From the NCBI RefSeq assembly GCF_024505145.1, contig NZ_JANIAA010000023.1, positions 62,001-126,000 on the forward strand: 64,000 nt of DNA, given 5' to 3'. The notes under the pieces are model-generated. The model saw nothing but the letters and a program-made list of their open reading frames with translations. It was not told the DNA's origin and did not search any database. This document shows, in pieces, positions 25,927 to 34,662 of the stretch. The position numbers were made by a program, and so were the translations under genes. The DNA comes from Streptomyces rugosispiralis (GTDB taxonomy: Bacteria > Actinomycetota > Actinomycetes > Streptomycetales > Streptomycetaceae). Positions within the stretch are counted from its first letter, which is position 1, and the number at the start of each line of letters is the position of its first letter.

Positions 25927-26061
25927 GCGGTCCTCCGGCGGGGCGGGCGGGCGGTGCACCGCGTACGGTACCGGGAACCGCGCGACACGGTGAGCGCATC
26001 AGTCTCCACCCACCGCATGTGGTACCCCTCACCGCCGCCCGGCCCCCCGGGTGAGAGCAAG

Positions 26062-26077
26062 GTTTCGTCCGCGTCAC
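26062..26077 (+). promoter_or_regulatory. GlnR-box match upstream of narK
   Basis: GTTTC-N6-GTCAC is an exact reverse-orientation match to the GlnR half-box pattern gTnAc-N6-GaAAc. It lies 70 bases before the narK start. GlnR is the global nitrogen regulator of Streptomyces. Confidence 0.55.
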
Positions 26078-26146
26078 CTGCCGCCACAGCCCGGAAATCC
26101 ACCGTCCCTACCGTCGAGCAGCGACACCGAGAACTGTGGAGGCGTG

Positions 26147-27553
26147 ATGACTGCCCCGACCACCACCACCACCACCGCGCGCAAGGGGGGCCGCTGGATC
26201 GAGCAGTGGGACCCGGAGGACGAGAGCTTCTGGCGGGAGAAGGGGGAGCGGATAGCCGCCCGGAACCTGGTCTTCTCCATCCTCTCCGAGCACATCGGGT
26301 TCTCGATCTGGAGCCTGTGGTCGGTGATGGTGCTGTTCATGGGGCCGGAGTACGGGGTCGACCCGGCCGGGAAGTTCTTCCTGGTCGCTATGCCCACCTT
26401 GGTCGGCGGGGTGCTGCGGGTGCCGTACACCTTCGCCGTCGCGCGGTTCGGCGGGCGCAACTGGACGATCGTCAGCGCGGGGCTGCTGCTCGTGCCCGCG
26501 ATCGCCGCCGCCGTGGTGATGGAGCCCGGCACCTCGTACACCACGTTCATGGTGGTCGCGGCGCTCACCGGGGTCGGGGGCGGCAACTTCGCCTCGTCCA
26601 TGACCAACATCAACTCCTTCTACCCGCTGCGCAGGAAGGGCTGGGCGCTCGGGCTCAACGCGGGCGGCGGCAACATCGGCGTGCCCGTGATCCAACTGGT
26701 CGGGCTGCTGGTGATCGGCACCGCCGGGGCGGCCCATCCGCGCCTCGTGCTCGCCGTCTACATCCCGCTGATCGTCGTCGCGGCGGCGCTCTCGGCGCTG
26801 TTCATGGACAACCTGGCGCCCGTGCGCAACGACGCCGGGGCGGCCAGGGAGGCGGCGCGGGACGCCCACACCTGGATCATGTCGCTGCTCTACATCGGCA
26901 CCTTCGGCTCGTTCATCGGCTACAGCTTCGCCTTCGGTCTTGTGCTGCAGAACCAGTTCGACCGCACCCCGCTCCAGGCCGCCTCGCTCACCTTCATCGG
27001 CCCGCTGCTCGGCTCGCTCATCCGCCCCGTCGGCGGTCGGCTCGCCGACGCCCACGGCGGCGCGAAGATCACGCTGTGGACCTTCGCCGCCATGGCCGCC
27101 GCGACCGTCGTGGTGGTCTATGCCTCCGCGCAGAAGTCGCTGTCCGTCTTCCTCGTCGGCTTCATCGCCCTCTTCGTGCTCAGCGGGCTCGGCAACGGCT
27201 CCACCTTCAAGATGATCCCCGGCATCTTCCAGGCGAAGGCCGTGGCCCGCGGCCTGACCGGCGAGGAGGCCGCGGCCTATGGGCGGCGGCTGTCGGGCGC
27301 GGCGATGGGGCTGATCGGGGCGGTCGGCGCGCTCGGCGGGCTCGGGATCAACCTCGCCTTCCGGGAGTCGTTCGCGGGCGCCCACTCCGGGACCCCCGCC
27401 TTCGTCTCCTTCCTCGCCTTCTACGCCGTGTGCTCCGCGGTCACCTGGGCCGTATACCTCCGTGGCGCCCGCCGCCCGGCCACGGTGTCCGGCGCGCAGG
27501 CGGGTGCGCATGATCCGCGGACGGAGCGGCAACCCGCCTACGCGGACGTCTGA
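26147..27553 (+). CDS. narK: NarK-type nitrate/nitrite transporter
   Basis: A 468-residue major-facilitator membrane protein with about 12 helices. The nitrate signatures of the NNP branch are visible: GVGGGNFASSMTNINSFYPLRRKGWALGLNAGGGNIGVP, and later GLGNGSTFKMIP. The N-terminal WIEQWDPEDESFWREKGERIAARNL is usual for actinobacterial NarK. The start ATG 26147 follows GGAGG. It lies next to the nitrate regulator gene and carries a GlnR-box match upstream, so uptake of nitrate under nitrogen limitation is the likely role. The stop lies within a 12-bp tandem repeat. Confidence 0.9.
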   Translation: MTAPTTTTTTARKGGRWIEQWDPEDESFWREKGERIAARNLVFSILSEHIGFSIWSLWSVMVLFMGPEYGVDPAGKFFLVAMPTLVGGVLRVPYTFAVARFGGRNWTIVSAGLLLVPAIAAAVVMEPGTSYTTFMVVAALTGVGGGNFASSMTNINSFYPLRRKGWALGLNAGGGNIGVPVIQLVGLLVIGTAGAAHPRLVLAVYIPLIVVAAALSALFMDNLAPVRNDAGAAREAARDAHTWIMSLLYIGTFGSFIGYSFAFGLVLQNQFDRTPLQAASLTFIGPLLGSLIRPVGGRLADAHGGAKITLWTFAAMAAATVVVVYASAQKSLSVFLVGFIALFVLSGLGNGSTFKMIPGIFQAKAVARGLTGEEAAAYGRRLSGAAMGLIGAVGALGGLGINLAFRESFAGAHSGTPAFVSFLAFYAVCSAVTWAVYLRGARRPATVSGAQAGAHDPRTERQPAYADV

Positions 27554-27589
27554 GCGGACGTCTGAGCGGACGTCTGAGCGGACGGCTCG
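27542..27589. repeat. 12-bp tandem repeat over the narK stop
   Basis: Three perfect copies of GCGGACGTCTGA and one degenerate copy. The narK TGA is inside the first unit, so every perfect unit provides another in-frame TGA. Confidence 0.85.
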
Positions 27590-27633
27590 GGGCGGCTGAG
27601 GGGGCGTCTGGACGGGCGTCCCCCGCGGCTCGG

Positions 27634-27749
27634 GGCGTACGGTCGGCCGGGGGAGTCCGTACGGCCGGGCGGAAGCCCGTACGGTCGGCCGGGGGAGCCC
27701 GTACGGCGGGTCGGGGAACGCCCGTACGGCGGGTTGGGGAAGCCCCCGG
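27634..27749. repeat. CGTACGG-centred repeat array in the narK-nnaR gap
   Basis: Five CGTACGG cores spaced about 19-30 bases apart, with flanks GTCGGCCGGGGGAG (twice) and CGGGTCGGGGAA / CGGGTTGGGGAA. It is non-coding, about 10 bp before the GlnR-box match of nnaR. Confidence 0.65.
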
Positions 27750-27760
27750 CCGTCCACTCC

Positions 27761-27787
27761 GTTACGCCTGGGAAACCTCCGTGAACC
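27761..27787 (+). promoter_or_regulatory. GlnR-box match upstream of nnaR
   Basis: GTTAC-N6-GAAAC-N6-GAACC fits the consensus gTnAc-N6-GaAAc exactly in the first two half-boxes and has a third correctly spaced half-box. It lies 115 bases before the nnaR start. Confidence 0.65.
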
Positions 27788-27875
27788 GCCACCGACACGG
27801 GACGGCGACAGGATGCGGAACCGAAGGCGCCCATACCCGAGTGAAACGGGAGAACGGGAGATCGGGACGAGAGCC

Positions 27876-29045
27876 ATGCACCGAGAACAGACCGGAGCCG
27901 CGGGCGACGAGGTGCCCGTCGGCCCTCTCGCCGGATTCACCGTTGGGGTCACCGCCGCGCGCCGCGCGGATGAGCTCGGCGCCCTGCTGCGGCGCCGCGG
28001 CGCGGAGGTGATGTACGCGCCCGCGCTGCGGATCGTGCCGCTGGCCGACGACTCCGAACTCCTCGCGGCCACGAAGCAGTTGATCGACAGCGCCCCCGAT
28101 GTCGTGGTCGCCACCACCGCCATCGGCTTCCGCGGCTGGGTCGAGGCCGCCGACGGCTGGGGCCTGGGCGACGCCCTGCTCGACCGGCTGCGCGAGGTGC
28201 GGCTGCTGGCCCGCGGGCCCAAGGTGCGCGGGGCGATCCGGGCCGCCGGGCTGACCGAGGAGTGGTACCCGGCCTCCGAGTCGATGGCCGAGGTGCTCGA
28301 GCGGCTGCTGGAGGAGGGCGTCGAGGGGCACCGCATCGCCGTCCAGTTGCACGGCGAGCCGCTGCCCGGCTTCGTCGAGTCGCTGCGGGCCGGGGGAGCG
28401 GAGGTGGTCGGGGTGCCGGTGTACCGCTGGATGCCACCGGAGGACATCGGGCCGGTGGACCGGCTGCTGGACGCGACGGTCGCGCGGGCCCTGGACGCCG
28501 TCACCTTCACGAGCGCGCCCGCCGCCGCGAGTCTGCTGGACCGGGCGGGGCGGCGCGGGATGCGTGAGGAGCTGGTGGACGCGCTCCGCCATGATGTGCT
28601 GCCCGCGTGTGTCGGGCCGGTCACCGCGCTGCCGCTGGAGGCCCACGACATTCCCACCTCCCAGCCCGAACGGTTCCGGCTCGGGCCGCTGGCGCAGCTG
28701 CTGACCGCGGAACTTCCGGGGCGGGTGCGGCCGTTGCCGGTCGCCGGGCGGCGGCTGGAGATCCGTGGCCACGCGGTGGTCGTGGACGGTGAGCTGCGTA
28801 CGGTGCCGCCCGCCGGGATGGCGTTGCTGCGGGCTCTGGCCCGCCGGCCCGGCTGGGTCGTGGCGCGGTCGGAGCTGCTGCGGTCGTTGCCGGGGGCGGG
28901 GCGGGACGAGCATGCGGTGGAGACGGCGATGGCTCGGCTGCGGACGGCTCTTGGGTCGCCCAAGCTGATCCAGACGGTGGTCAAGCGGGGGTATCGGCTG
29001 GCGCTCGATCCTTCGGCCGACACGAAGTATGGGGGCGGCGCGTAG
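27876..29045 (+). CDS. nnaR: NnaR-type regulator: uroporphyrinogen-III-synthase domain plus DNA-binding domain
   Basis: A 389-residue protein. The first part (about 20-275) is a HemD-like fold (GFTVGVTAARRADELGALLRRRGAEVMYAPALRIVPL). The C-terminus (about 290-380) is an OmpR-type winged helix (ARRPGWVVARSELLRSLPGAGRDEHAVETAMARLRTALGSPKLIQTVVKRGYRL). In S. coelicolor the corresponding protein is described as a nitrate-assimilation regulator cooperating with GlnR (recalled). The start ATG 27876 follows GGGACGAGAG; an upstream in-frame ATG at 27813 is less likely. It is adjacent to narK and has its own GlnR-box match. Confidence 0.82.
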   Translation: MHREQTGAAGDEVPVGPLAGFTVGVTAARRADELGALLRRRGAEVMYAPALRIVPLADDSELLAATKQLIDSAPDVVVATTAIGFRGWVEAADGWGLGDALLDRLREVRLLARGPKVRGAIRAAGLTEEWYPASESMAEVLERLLEEGVEGHRIAVQLHGEPLPGFVESLRAGGAEVVGVPVYRWMPPEDIGPVDRLLDATVARALDAVTFTSAPAAASLLDRAGRRGMREELVDALRHDVLPACVGPVTALPLEAHDIPTSQPERFRLGPLAQLLTAELPGRVRPLPVAGRRLEIRGHAVVVDGELRTVPPAGMALLRALARRPGWVVARSELLRSLPGAGRDEHAVETAMARLRTALGSPKLIQTVVKRGYRLALDPSADTKYGGGA

Positions 29046-29052
29046 CTGTTTG

Positions 29053-29160
29053 CCGGGGCTCCGCCCCGGGCCCCGCTCCTCAAACGCCGGAGGGGCTGGG
29101 GTTCCGCCCGAGGGGCTGGTGTTCCGCCCCCGAGGGGCTGGAGTTCAGCCCCCGAGGGGT
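29053..29160. repeat. Interspersed Streptomyces-type GC repeat plus 20-bp units
   Basis: The region opens with GGGGCTCCGCCCCGGGCCCC and CTCCTCAAACGCCGGAGGGG, words I recognise from many Streptomyces intergenic regions. Four units of GAGGGGCTGG-TTCCGCCCC type follow, about 20 bp each. They can fold into hairpins between nnaR and the CGNR gene. Confidence 0.6.
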
Positions 29161-29232
29161 TACGGGGGACAGGCGGGGCGGGCACTCTGAGGGGTGACCG
29201 GATCGGGCCTTCCCCGAAGGAGTGACGGGAAC

Positions 29233-29838
29233 ATGGCGTCGGCGTCGTCGGCCTACGACCTGCGGTTCGACTCGGGGCGGATCTGCCTGGACCTGGTGGC
29301 CACGGTCGGCGGCCGGCTCAGCGAGGCGCCCGTCGAGCGGCTCGGCGGGGTGGAGCCCCTCAGAGCGTGGCTGCTGGGCGCCGGTCTGGTGCCCGGTGGC
29401 ACCTCGCTCGAGGGTGTGGACCACCGCTGGCTCATCCGCTTCCGGGCCGCCCGCGACCTGCTGCACCGTATCGTCCACAACGAGGTCGAGGGCCGTGCCG
29501 CGGCCGCCGATCTGGAGCGGATGAACGCGCTGGCCGCCACCGCCCCGCCCGCCCTGCGCGCCGTACGGACCCCCGACGGCGCCCTGGCCCGCGCCCTCGC
29601 CGGGAAGCCGGACTGCGGCGCGCTGCTCTCCCAGATCGCCCGGGACGCGGTGCAGTTGCTCACCGACCCGGTGGCGCGCGGGCAGTTGCGCCGCTGCGAG
29701 GGGGAGACCTGCTCGCTGGTCTACCTCGACACCTCGCGCGGCCGCCGCAGGCGCTGGTGCTCCAGCGAGGTCTGCGGAAACCGCGAGCGGGTTGCCCGTC
29801 ACCGCCGTCGGGTAAACCCGAGCATCAGCAAAACATGA
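29233..29838 (+). CDS. CGNR zinc-finger protein (ABATE-type)
   Basis: A 201-residue protein with an N-terminal ligand-binding-like domain (FDSGRICLDLVATVGGR) and a C-terminal CGNR zinc finger. The ligands are in CEGETC ... WCSSEVCGNRERVARHRRR (about 158-192). Proteins of this type are predicted stress-linked transcription regulators. ATG 29233 is chosen although the GAAGGAG lies 11 bases upstream; GTG 29194 in frame is an alternative. No partner gene is evident. Confidence 0.82.
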   Translation: MASASSAYDLRFDSGRICLDLVATVGGRLSEAPVERLGGVEPLRAWLLGAGLVPGGTSLEGVDHRWLIRFRAARDLLHRIVHNEVEGRAAAADLERMNALAATAPPALRAVRTPDGALARALAGKPDCGALLSQIARDAVQLLTDPVARGQLRRCEGETCSLVYLDTSRGRRRRWCSSEVCGNRERVARHRRRVNPSISKT

Positions 29839-30110
29839 GCGATATTCAGTCATGACCCGGACACGACCCGGACATGACGCAGGCCCCGGATGGGGGGACC
29901 GGGGCCTGCGGGGCGGATTTGGGGAGGGAGCCCTTCCTGGCGGCCGTCGCCCGCCCGGCGTCGGCCTTACTCGGACTCAAGTACGCACCGCACAGCGGGA
30001 GATGTTCAGCCGGAAAATGGGATGTACATCACACGATGGTCGATGAACGCCGAGCGTTTCCAGCCCGTACCCCCCTCGACCCGACGGCTTGCGTACGCAA
30101 AGATGCCCTC

Positions 30111-30632
30111 GTGACCGAGAGGACGACACCGGACGACGCGCTCATGCGAGCGCTCTACGCGGAGCACGCAGGCCCGCTTCTCGCCTTCGTCCTGCGCCTG
30201 GTCGCGGGCGACCGGCACCGCGCCGAGGACGTGGTCCAGGAGACCCTCCTGCGCGCCTGGCGCAACGCCGACCAACTGCGGCGCTCCGGAGGATCGCTAC
30301 GGCCCTGGCTGGTGACCGTGGCCCGCCGCATCGTCATCGACGGCCACCGCCAACGCCGCGCACGCCCCCACGAAGTGGACGCGGCGCCGCTCCATGTGAT
30401 GCCCGCCGCGGACGACATCGACCGCGCATTGCGTCAGATGACCATTTCCGACGCGTTGAATGACCTCACCGACGCACATAGAGCGGCGCTCGTCGAGACA
30501 TACTTCAAGGGACGGACGGTGAGTGAGGCGGCCGAAGTGCTGGGCGTTCCCGCCGGGACGGTACGGTCCCGGGTCTTCTACGCGCTGCGCTCCCTGAAGC
30601 TTTCGCTCGAGGAACGGGGGGTCACGGCATGA
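30111..30632 (+). CDS. ECF RNA polymerase sigma factor
   Basis: A 173-residue extracytoplasmic-function sigma factor. Region 2 (LLAFVLRLVAGDRHRAEDVVQETLLRAWRN, about 22-53) and region 4 (LTDAHRAALVETYFKGRTVSEAAEVLGVPAGTVRSRVFYALRSLK, about 118-163) are complete. GTG 30111 fits family starts; an upstream in-frame ATG at 30036 would add 25 residues. It overlaps the anti-sigma gene by four bases (ATGA). Synteny suggests the SigU/RsuA locus of S. coelicolor (recalled, unsure), so I give no symbol. Confidence 0.88.
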   Translation: MTERTTPDDALMRALYAEHAGPLLAFVLRLVAGDRHRAEDVVQETLLRAWRNADQLRRSGGSLRPWLVTVARRIVIDGHRQRRARPHEVDAAPLHVMPAADDIDRALRQMTISDALNDLTDAHRAALVETYFKGRTVSEAAEVLGVPAGTVRSRVFYALRSLKLSLEERGVTA

Positions 30633-31393
30633 TGCCGGCAGCGGACGACCAGCAGCACACCGCGGTCGGCGCCTATGCGCTCGGGGTGCTCGACCCCGCC
30701 GACGCGGCGCGCTTCGAGGACCACCTCATCGGGTGCGAGCGGTGCGCCGCCGAGCTCGACGAGCTGATGGGCCTCCCGCCGCTGCTGGCCGAGTACGCCA
30801 CCGCCGCCGACGGCACCGCGCTCCCGGATCCGGCGGTGGTCACCGCCCGCCCGGGGCCCGAACTGCTCGACCGGCTGCTGGACGATGTCGCGGCGAGCCG
30901 GAAAGCCTCCGGCAGACGGCGTCTCTTCCTCGTCGCCGCGGCCGCCGTCCTCATCGTCGGCGGCCCGCTCGCGGGAGCGGCCATCACCGCGAACTCCGAC
31001 GACGGCGGGGGCAAGGGACAGGTGGTGGCCTCCTCCTCCAAGCAGGTGTACGACCAGGGCGAGAAGTTCAGCGCGGTCGACCCCGTCACCAAGGTGGACG
31101 CCTCCGTCTCGGTGCAGCAGAAGGGCTGGGGCACCTCCGTCGCCCTCAAGCTGGGCAACCTCAAGGGGCCGCGCACCTGCGACCTGGTCGCCATCGGCAA
31201 GGACGGCCACGAGGAGACCATCACCACCTGGGCCGTGCCCACCTCGGGCTACGGCGTCAAGGACGGGGACGGCTCCCGTTGGAGCAAGGAACCGCTCTAC
31301 GCCCAGGGCGGCGCCGCCATGAACACCAACGAGATCGAGCGGTTCGAGGTCCGCACCCTGGACGGCCGGCGCCTGGCGCAGGTCAGGCTCTGA
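30629..31393 (+). CDS. Membrane anti-sigma factor with zinc-binding motif
   Basis: A 254-residue protein. The N-terminal cytoplasmic anti-sigma domain carries His32-x3-Cys36-x2-Cys39 (HLIGCERC). One transmembrane helix (about 96-116) and an extracytoplasmic RskA-like domain follow (about 120-254; KLGNLKGPRTCDLVAIGKDG). It should sequester the upstream sigma factor at the membrane until released. Translation is coupled to the sigma gene through ATGA. Confidence 0.88.
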   Translation: MMPAADDQQHTAVGAYALGVLDPADAARFEDHLIGCERCAAELDELMGLPPLLAEYATAADGTALPDPAVVTARPGPELLDRLLDDVAASRKASGRRRLFLVAAAAVLIVGGPLAGAAITANSDDGGGKGQVVASSSKQVYDQGEKFSAVDPVTKVDASVSVQQKGWGTSVALKLGNLKGPRTCDLVAIGKDGHEETITTWAVPTSGYGVKDGDGSRWSKEPLYAQGGAAMNTNEIERFEVRTLDGRRLAQVRL

Positions 31394-31458
31394 GAAACCC
31401 CCTCCCCTTCAGGTGTACGGTTGACGGCTGCCCTTAAGAACACAGAAGGGGGCCCTGG

Positions 31459-33942
31459 GTGGCCGCGCACAACGCCACGCATGACGACCGGACGGCACCG
31501 CGGGAGGACCGCGGGGACGGGGTCCGGGACAGCGAGATCCGGATCGAACAGGCGCATCTGGACCGGGTGTACCACCGCCTCGAGGAGAAGATCCACGAGG
31601 CGGAGTTCCTCATGGACGACGCCGCCAAGCGCGGTCAGGTCGGCACGCCCGGCGCGCTCGCCGAACGGGACGCCCAGGTCTTCCGGGCCGGGGTCCACCT
31701 CAACCGGCTGAACAGCGAGTTCGAGGACTTCCTCTTCGGCCGCATCGATCTGCTGCCGGGCAAGGACGGCCGGCGCGGCCCCGACGGCGCCTACACCTCC
31801 GTGGAGCCCGCCGACGACGCCATCCGCACCGGCCCGGACGGCGACCGCGCGGAGATCGCCGAAACGCTGCACATCGGCCGCATCGGCGTGCTGGACGCCG
31901 AGTACGCCCCGCTGGTGATCGATTGGCGGGCGCCCGCCGCCGCGCCCTTCTACCGCTCCACCCCGGTGGCCCCCGGCCGGGTCGTCCGCCGCCGGGTGAT
32001 CCGCAGCAAGGGCCGCCGGGTGCTCGGCGTCGAGGACGACCTGCTGCGCCCGGAGCTCAGCGCCACCCTCGACGGCGGGGCGCTGCCGGTGGTCGGCGAC
32101 GGCGCCCTGATGGCCGCGCTCGGCCAGGCCCGCGGCCACACCATGCGGGACATCGTGGCCTCCATCCAGGCCGAGCAGGACCAGGTGATCCGCGCCCCCG
32201 CCGCCTCCGTCACCGAGGTCGAGGGCGGCCCCGGCACCGGCAAGACGGCGGTCGCGCTGCACCGTGCGGCGTACCTCCTCTACCAGGACCGGCGGCGCTA
32301 CGCGGGCGGCATCCTCGTGGTCAGCCCCACCCCGCTGCTGGTCGCCTACACCGAGGGCGTGCTGCCCTCGCTGGGCGAGGAGGGCCAGGTGGCCATCCGG
32401 GCGGTGGGCTCGCTGGTGGAGGGCGCCGAGGCCACCACGTACGACACCCCGGCGGTGGCCCGCGTCAAGGGCTCGTCCCGGATGCTGAGGGTGCTCCGCA
32501 AGGCCGCCCGCGGCGCGCTGGAGCTGCCGCGGGGAGCCGCCGCGCCCACCGGCTCGGCTTCGTCGCCGACTTCGCCCTCGTCCGCCGACAACGGCCAGTT
32601 GACGGTGGACGGGGCGCTGGACGCCCACGGCGGCAGACCCGGCGCGGGCTCCGGAGCCAGACCCGGCGGCCCGCCCGAGCGGCTGCGCGTGGTCGCCTTC
32701 GGCGCCCGGATCGAGCTGGAAGCCGAGGAACTGCGCGCCATCCGCCAGAACGTGCTGGGCGGCACCGCGCCCGTCAATCTGCTGCGCCCCCGCGCCCGCC
32801 GGCTGCTCCTGGACGCGCTGTGGACCCGCTCCGGCGCCCCCAGGCGGTACACCGACCCCGAACTGGCCGCCGAGGCGCGGGAGGGCTTCGACGAGGACAT
32901 CTCCTCCGAGGACTCCTTCCAGGAGTTCCTCGACGCCTGGTGGCCCGAGCTCACCCCCCGCTCCGTCCTCGCCGCCATGGCCGATGAGAGGCGGCTGAGC
33001 CGCTGGTCACGGCGGGTGCTCAACCCCCGTGAGGTCCGTCAGGTGGCCCGGTCGCTCGGACGGCTCGGCCCGGACGGGCAGGGCGCGCTGTCGGTCCACG
33101 ACGTGGCGCTGCTGGACGAGCTGATCACCCTCCTGGGCACCCCGGCCCGCCCCGCGGCCGCCCGCGAGGCCGACCCGCTGGACCAGCTCACCGGTCTGGA
33201 CGAGCTGACCACGTACGCCGACCGGGTCAGCCCCCGCCGCAGCCGCGCCGAGCGGGCCGAGCGGGAGCGCGCCGACTACGCCCACGTCATCGTCGACGAG
33301 GCGCAGGACCTCACCCCGATGCAGTGGCGGATGATCGGACGGCGGGGCCGCCACGCCACCTGGACGGTCGTCGGCGACCCGGCCCAGAGCTCCTGGTCCG
33401 ACCCGGACGAGGCGGGGCGGGCCCGGGACGAGGCGCTCGGCAGCCGCCCGCGCCGCCGCTTCACCCTCACCGTCAACTACCGCAACCCGGCGGAGATCGC
33501 CGAACTCGCCAGCAAGGTCCTCACCCTCGCCATGCCCGGCACCCCCGCCCCGGAGGCGGTCCGCTCCACGGGTGTGGCGCCGCGCTTCGTACCCGGCGCG
33601 GACGGCGGCCTCGGCGCGGCCGCGCGCCGCGAGGCGGTCCGGCTGCTGGCCGAGGTGGACGGCACCGTCGGCGTCGTCGTCGCGATGAACCGGCGCGCCC
33701 AGGCCCGTCAGTGGCTGACGGGCCTGGGCGACCGGGTGGTGGCGCTGGGCAGCCTGGAGGCGAAGGGGCTGGAGTACGACGCGACGGTCGTGGTCTCGCC
33801 CGCCGAGATCGCCGACGAGTCCCCGGCGGGGCTCCGGGTGCTGTACGTGGCGCTCACCCGCGCCACCCAGCGGCTGACGGTCGTGTCGGGCGACCGCGAC
33901 GAGCCGGACGGCAACGCCGTCCCCGACCTGCTGCGGGACTGA
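31459..33942 (+). CDS. HelD-like superfamily-1 helicase
   Basis: An 827-residue ATPase of the UvrD/HelD type. An N-terminal coiled-coil arm (DSEIRIEQAHLDRVYHRLEEKIHEAEFLMDD) precedes the core. Walker A is GGPGTGKT (about 256-263), Walker B is VDEAQD (613-617), and late motifs are LTVNYRNPAEIAELA and VLYVALTRATQRL. HelD proteins bind RNA polymerase and recycle stalled complexes, and some actinobacterial relatives (HelR) confer rifamycin tolerance. I saw no rifamycin-associated palindrome upstream. The central stretch 370-405 is low-complexity (SASSPTSPSSADNG). The start GTG 31459 has AGAAGGGGG upstream. Confidence 0.82.
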   Translation: MAAHNATHDDRTAPREDRGDGVRDSEIRIEQAHLDRVYHRLEEKIHEAEFLMDDAAKRGQVGTPGALAERDAQVFRAGVHLNRLNSEFEDFLFGRIDLLPGKDGRRGPDGAYTSVEPADDAIRTGPDGDRAEIAETLHIGRIGVLDAEYAPLVIDWRAPAAAPFYRSTPVAPGRVVRRRVIRSKGRRVLGVEDDLLRPELSATLDGGALPVVGDGALMAALGQARGHTMRDIVASIQAEQDQVIRAPAASVTEVEGGPGTGKTAVALHRAAYLLYQDRRRYAGGILVVSPTPLLVAYTEGVLPSLGEEGQVAIRAVGSLVEGAEATTYDTPAVARVKGSSRMLRVLRKAARGALELPRGAAAPTGSASSPTSPSSADNGQLTVDGALDAHGGRPGAGSGARPGGPPERLRVVAFGARIELEAEELRAIRQNVLGGTAPVNLLRPRARRLLLDALWTRSGAPRRYTDPELAAEAREGFDEDISSEDSFQEFLDAWWPELTPRSVLAAMADERRLSRWSRRVLNPREVRQVARSLGRLGPDGQGALSVHDVALLDELITLLGTPARPAAAREADPLDQLTGLDELTTYADRVSPRRSRAERAERERADYAHVIVDEAQDLTPMQWRMIGRRGRHATWTVVGDPAQSSWSDPDEAGRARDEALGSRPRRRFTLTVNYRNPAEIAELASKVLTLAMPGTPAPEAVRSTGVAPRFVPGADGGLGAAARREAVRLLAEVDGTVGVVVAMNRRAQARQWLTGLGDRVVALGSLEAKGLEYDATVVVSPAEIADESPAGLRVLYVALTRATQRLTVVSGDRDEPDGNAVPDLLRD

Positions 33943-34153
33943 CCACCACCCCGGCCGGAGGACCCCGGCGCCCGGCGCTCCTCAGCCGCTCCAAAATCCA
34001 CCCCCGGGAGGGGAATCCCTTCCCGGGCCTGTTTGTTAGCCTTGATGTGGCACCGGCCCGATCCAAGCCCCCGGGCCCAACCTTCGTCGCTTCGAGCGAC
34101 CACTTGCCGCGAGGCGAGCATGGCGGGTCGGTGCCACCTTTCATCTCTTCCGT

Positions 34154-34197
34154 GAGGTCCGCGCCCGGCGGCATCAGCCGCCCAGGACGCGGACCTC
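34154..34197 (-). terminator. Terminator overlapping the csp stop codon
   Basis: GAGGTCCGCG and its complement pair over a 24-base loop. The upstream arm lies within the last codons of the cold shock gene, so the stop codon is in the loop. Confidence 0.65.
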
Positions 34198-34383
34198 TTC
34201 CGCTTGGGGGCCCTTGCGGCCCTGCACGATCTGGAATTCGACCCGCTGCTCGTCGACCAGGCTGCGGTAGCCGCTGCCGTCGATCGAGCTGTAGTGGACG
34301 AAGACATCCGGTCCGCCGTCCTCCTGGGCGATGAAGCCGTAGCCCTTCTCGGCGTTGAACCACTTCACGGTGCCCTGAGCCAT
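34174..34383 (-). CDS. Cold shock protein (CspA family)
   Basis: A 69-residue single cold-shock domain. RNP-1 is KGYGFIA and RNP-2 is VFVHYSSI; MAQGTVKWFNAEKG is the standard N-terminus. It binds single-stranded RNA or DNA as a chaperone. ATG 34383 has GAGGAG upstream. It is divergent from the malic enzyme gene, with about 280 bases between, enough for the long 5' leader usual for csp genes. Confidence 0.95.
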   Translation of the reverse strand: MAQGTVKWFNAEKGYGFIAQEDGGPDVFVHYSSIDGSGYRSLVDEQRVEFQIVQGRKGPQAEEVRVLGG

Positions 34384-34662
34384 GCCCGCGCTCCTCGTTG
34401 TCTCTTCCTCGACGTCCTTACGACGCTGTAGCGCGCCAGAGCCTAGGGCGGCGGCTGCGGCGGACGGCCCGCCTCGCCAGGCGTTCCCGCGAAGGAGTGG
34501 GGGTTTCCACTCGGGTGACCCCACTCTGCTATGTCAGAACAATATGTCCGAAAGTCGGGCCGGGTTACCCCGTACCCAGAGGTAGGTGTAACCATCTGAG
34601 GACGTGGCCCGGTATCCCGCGGCCCGGAGAGCATGAACAAGGGAAAGCAGAGGAAGCAGGCC

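Noticed and set aside
27542..27749. CRISPR array
   Set aside because: Units are short, contiguous or irregular, with no unique spacers and no cas genes; the other tandem arrays in the window fail for the same reason.
26108..29185. Very long open frame (about 1025 codons) on the minus strand opposite narK and nnaR
   Set aside because: It runs antisense to two well-supported genes and has the Arg/Ala/Gly-rich, repeat-like composition expected from the mirrored frame of GC-rich coding DNA.
31394..31458. Rifamycin-associated element upstream of the HelD-like gene
   Set aside because: The short gap has no matching palindrome, so HelR-type rifamycin control cannot be claimed.
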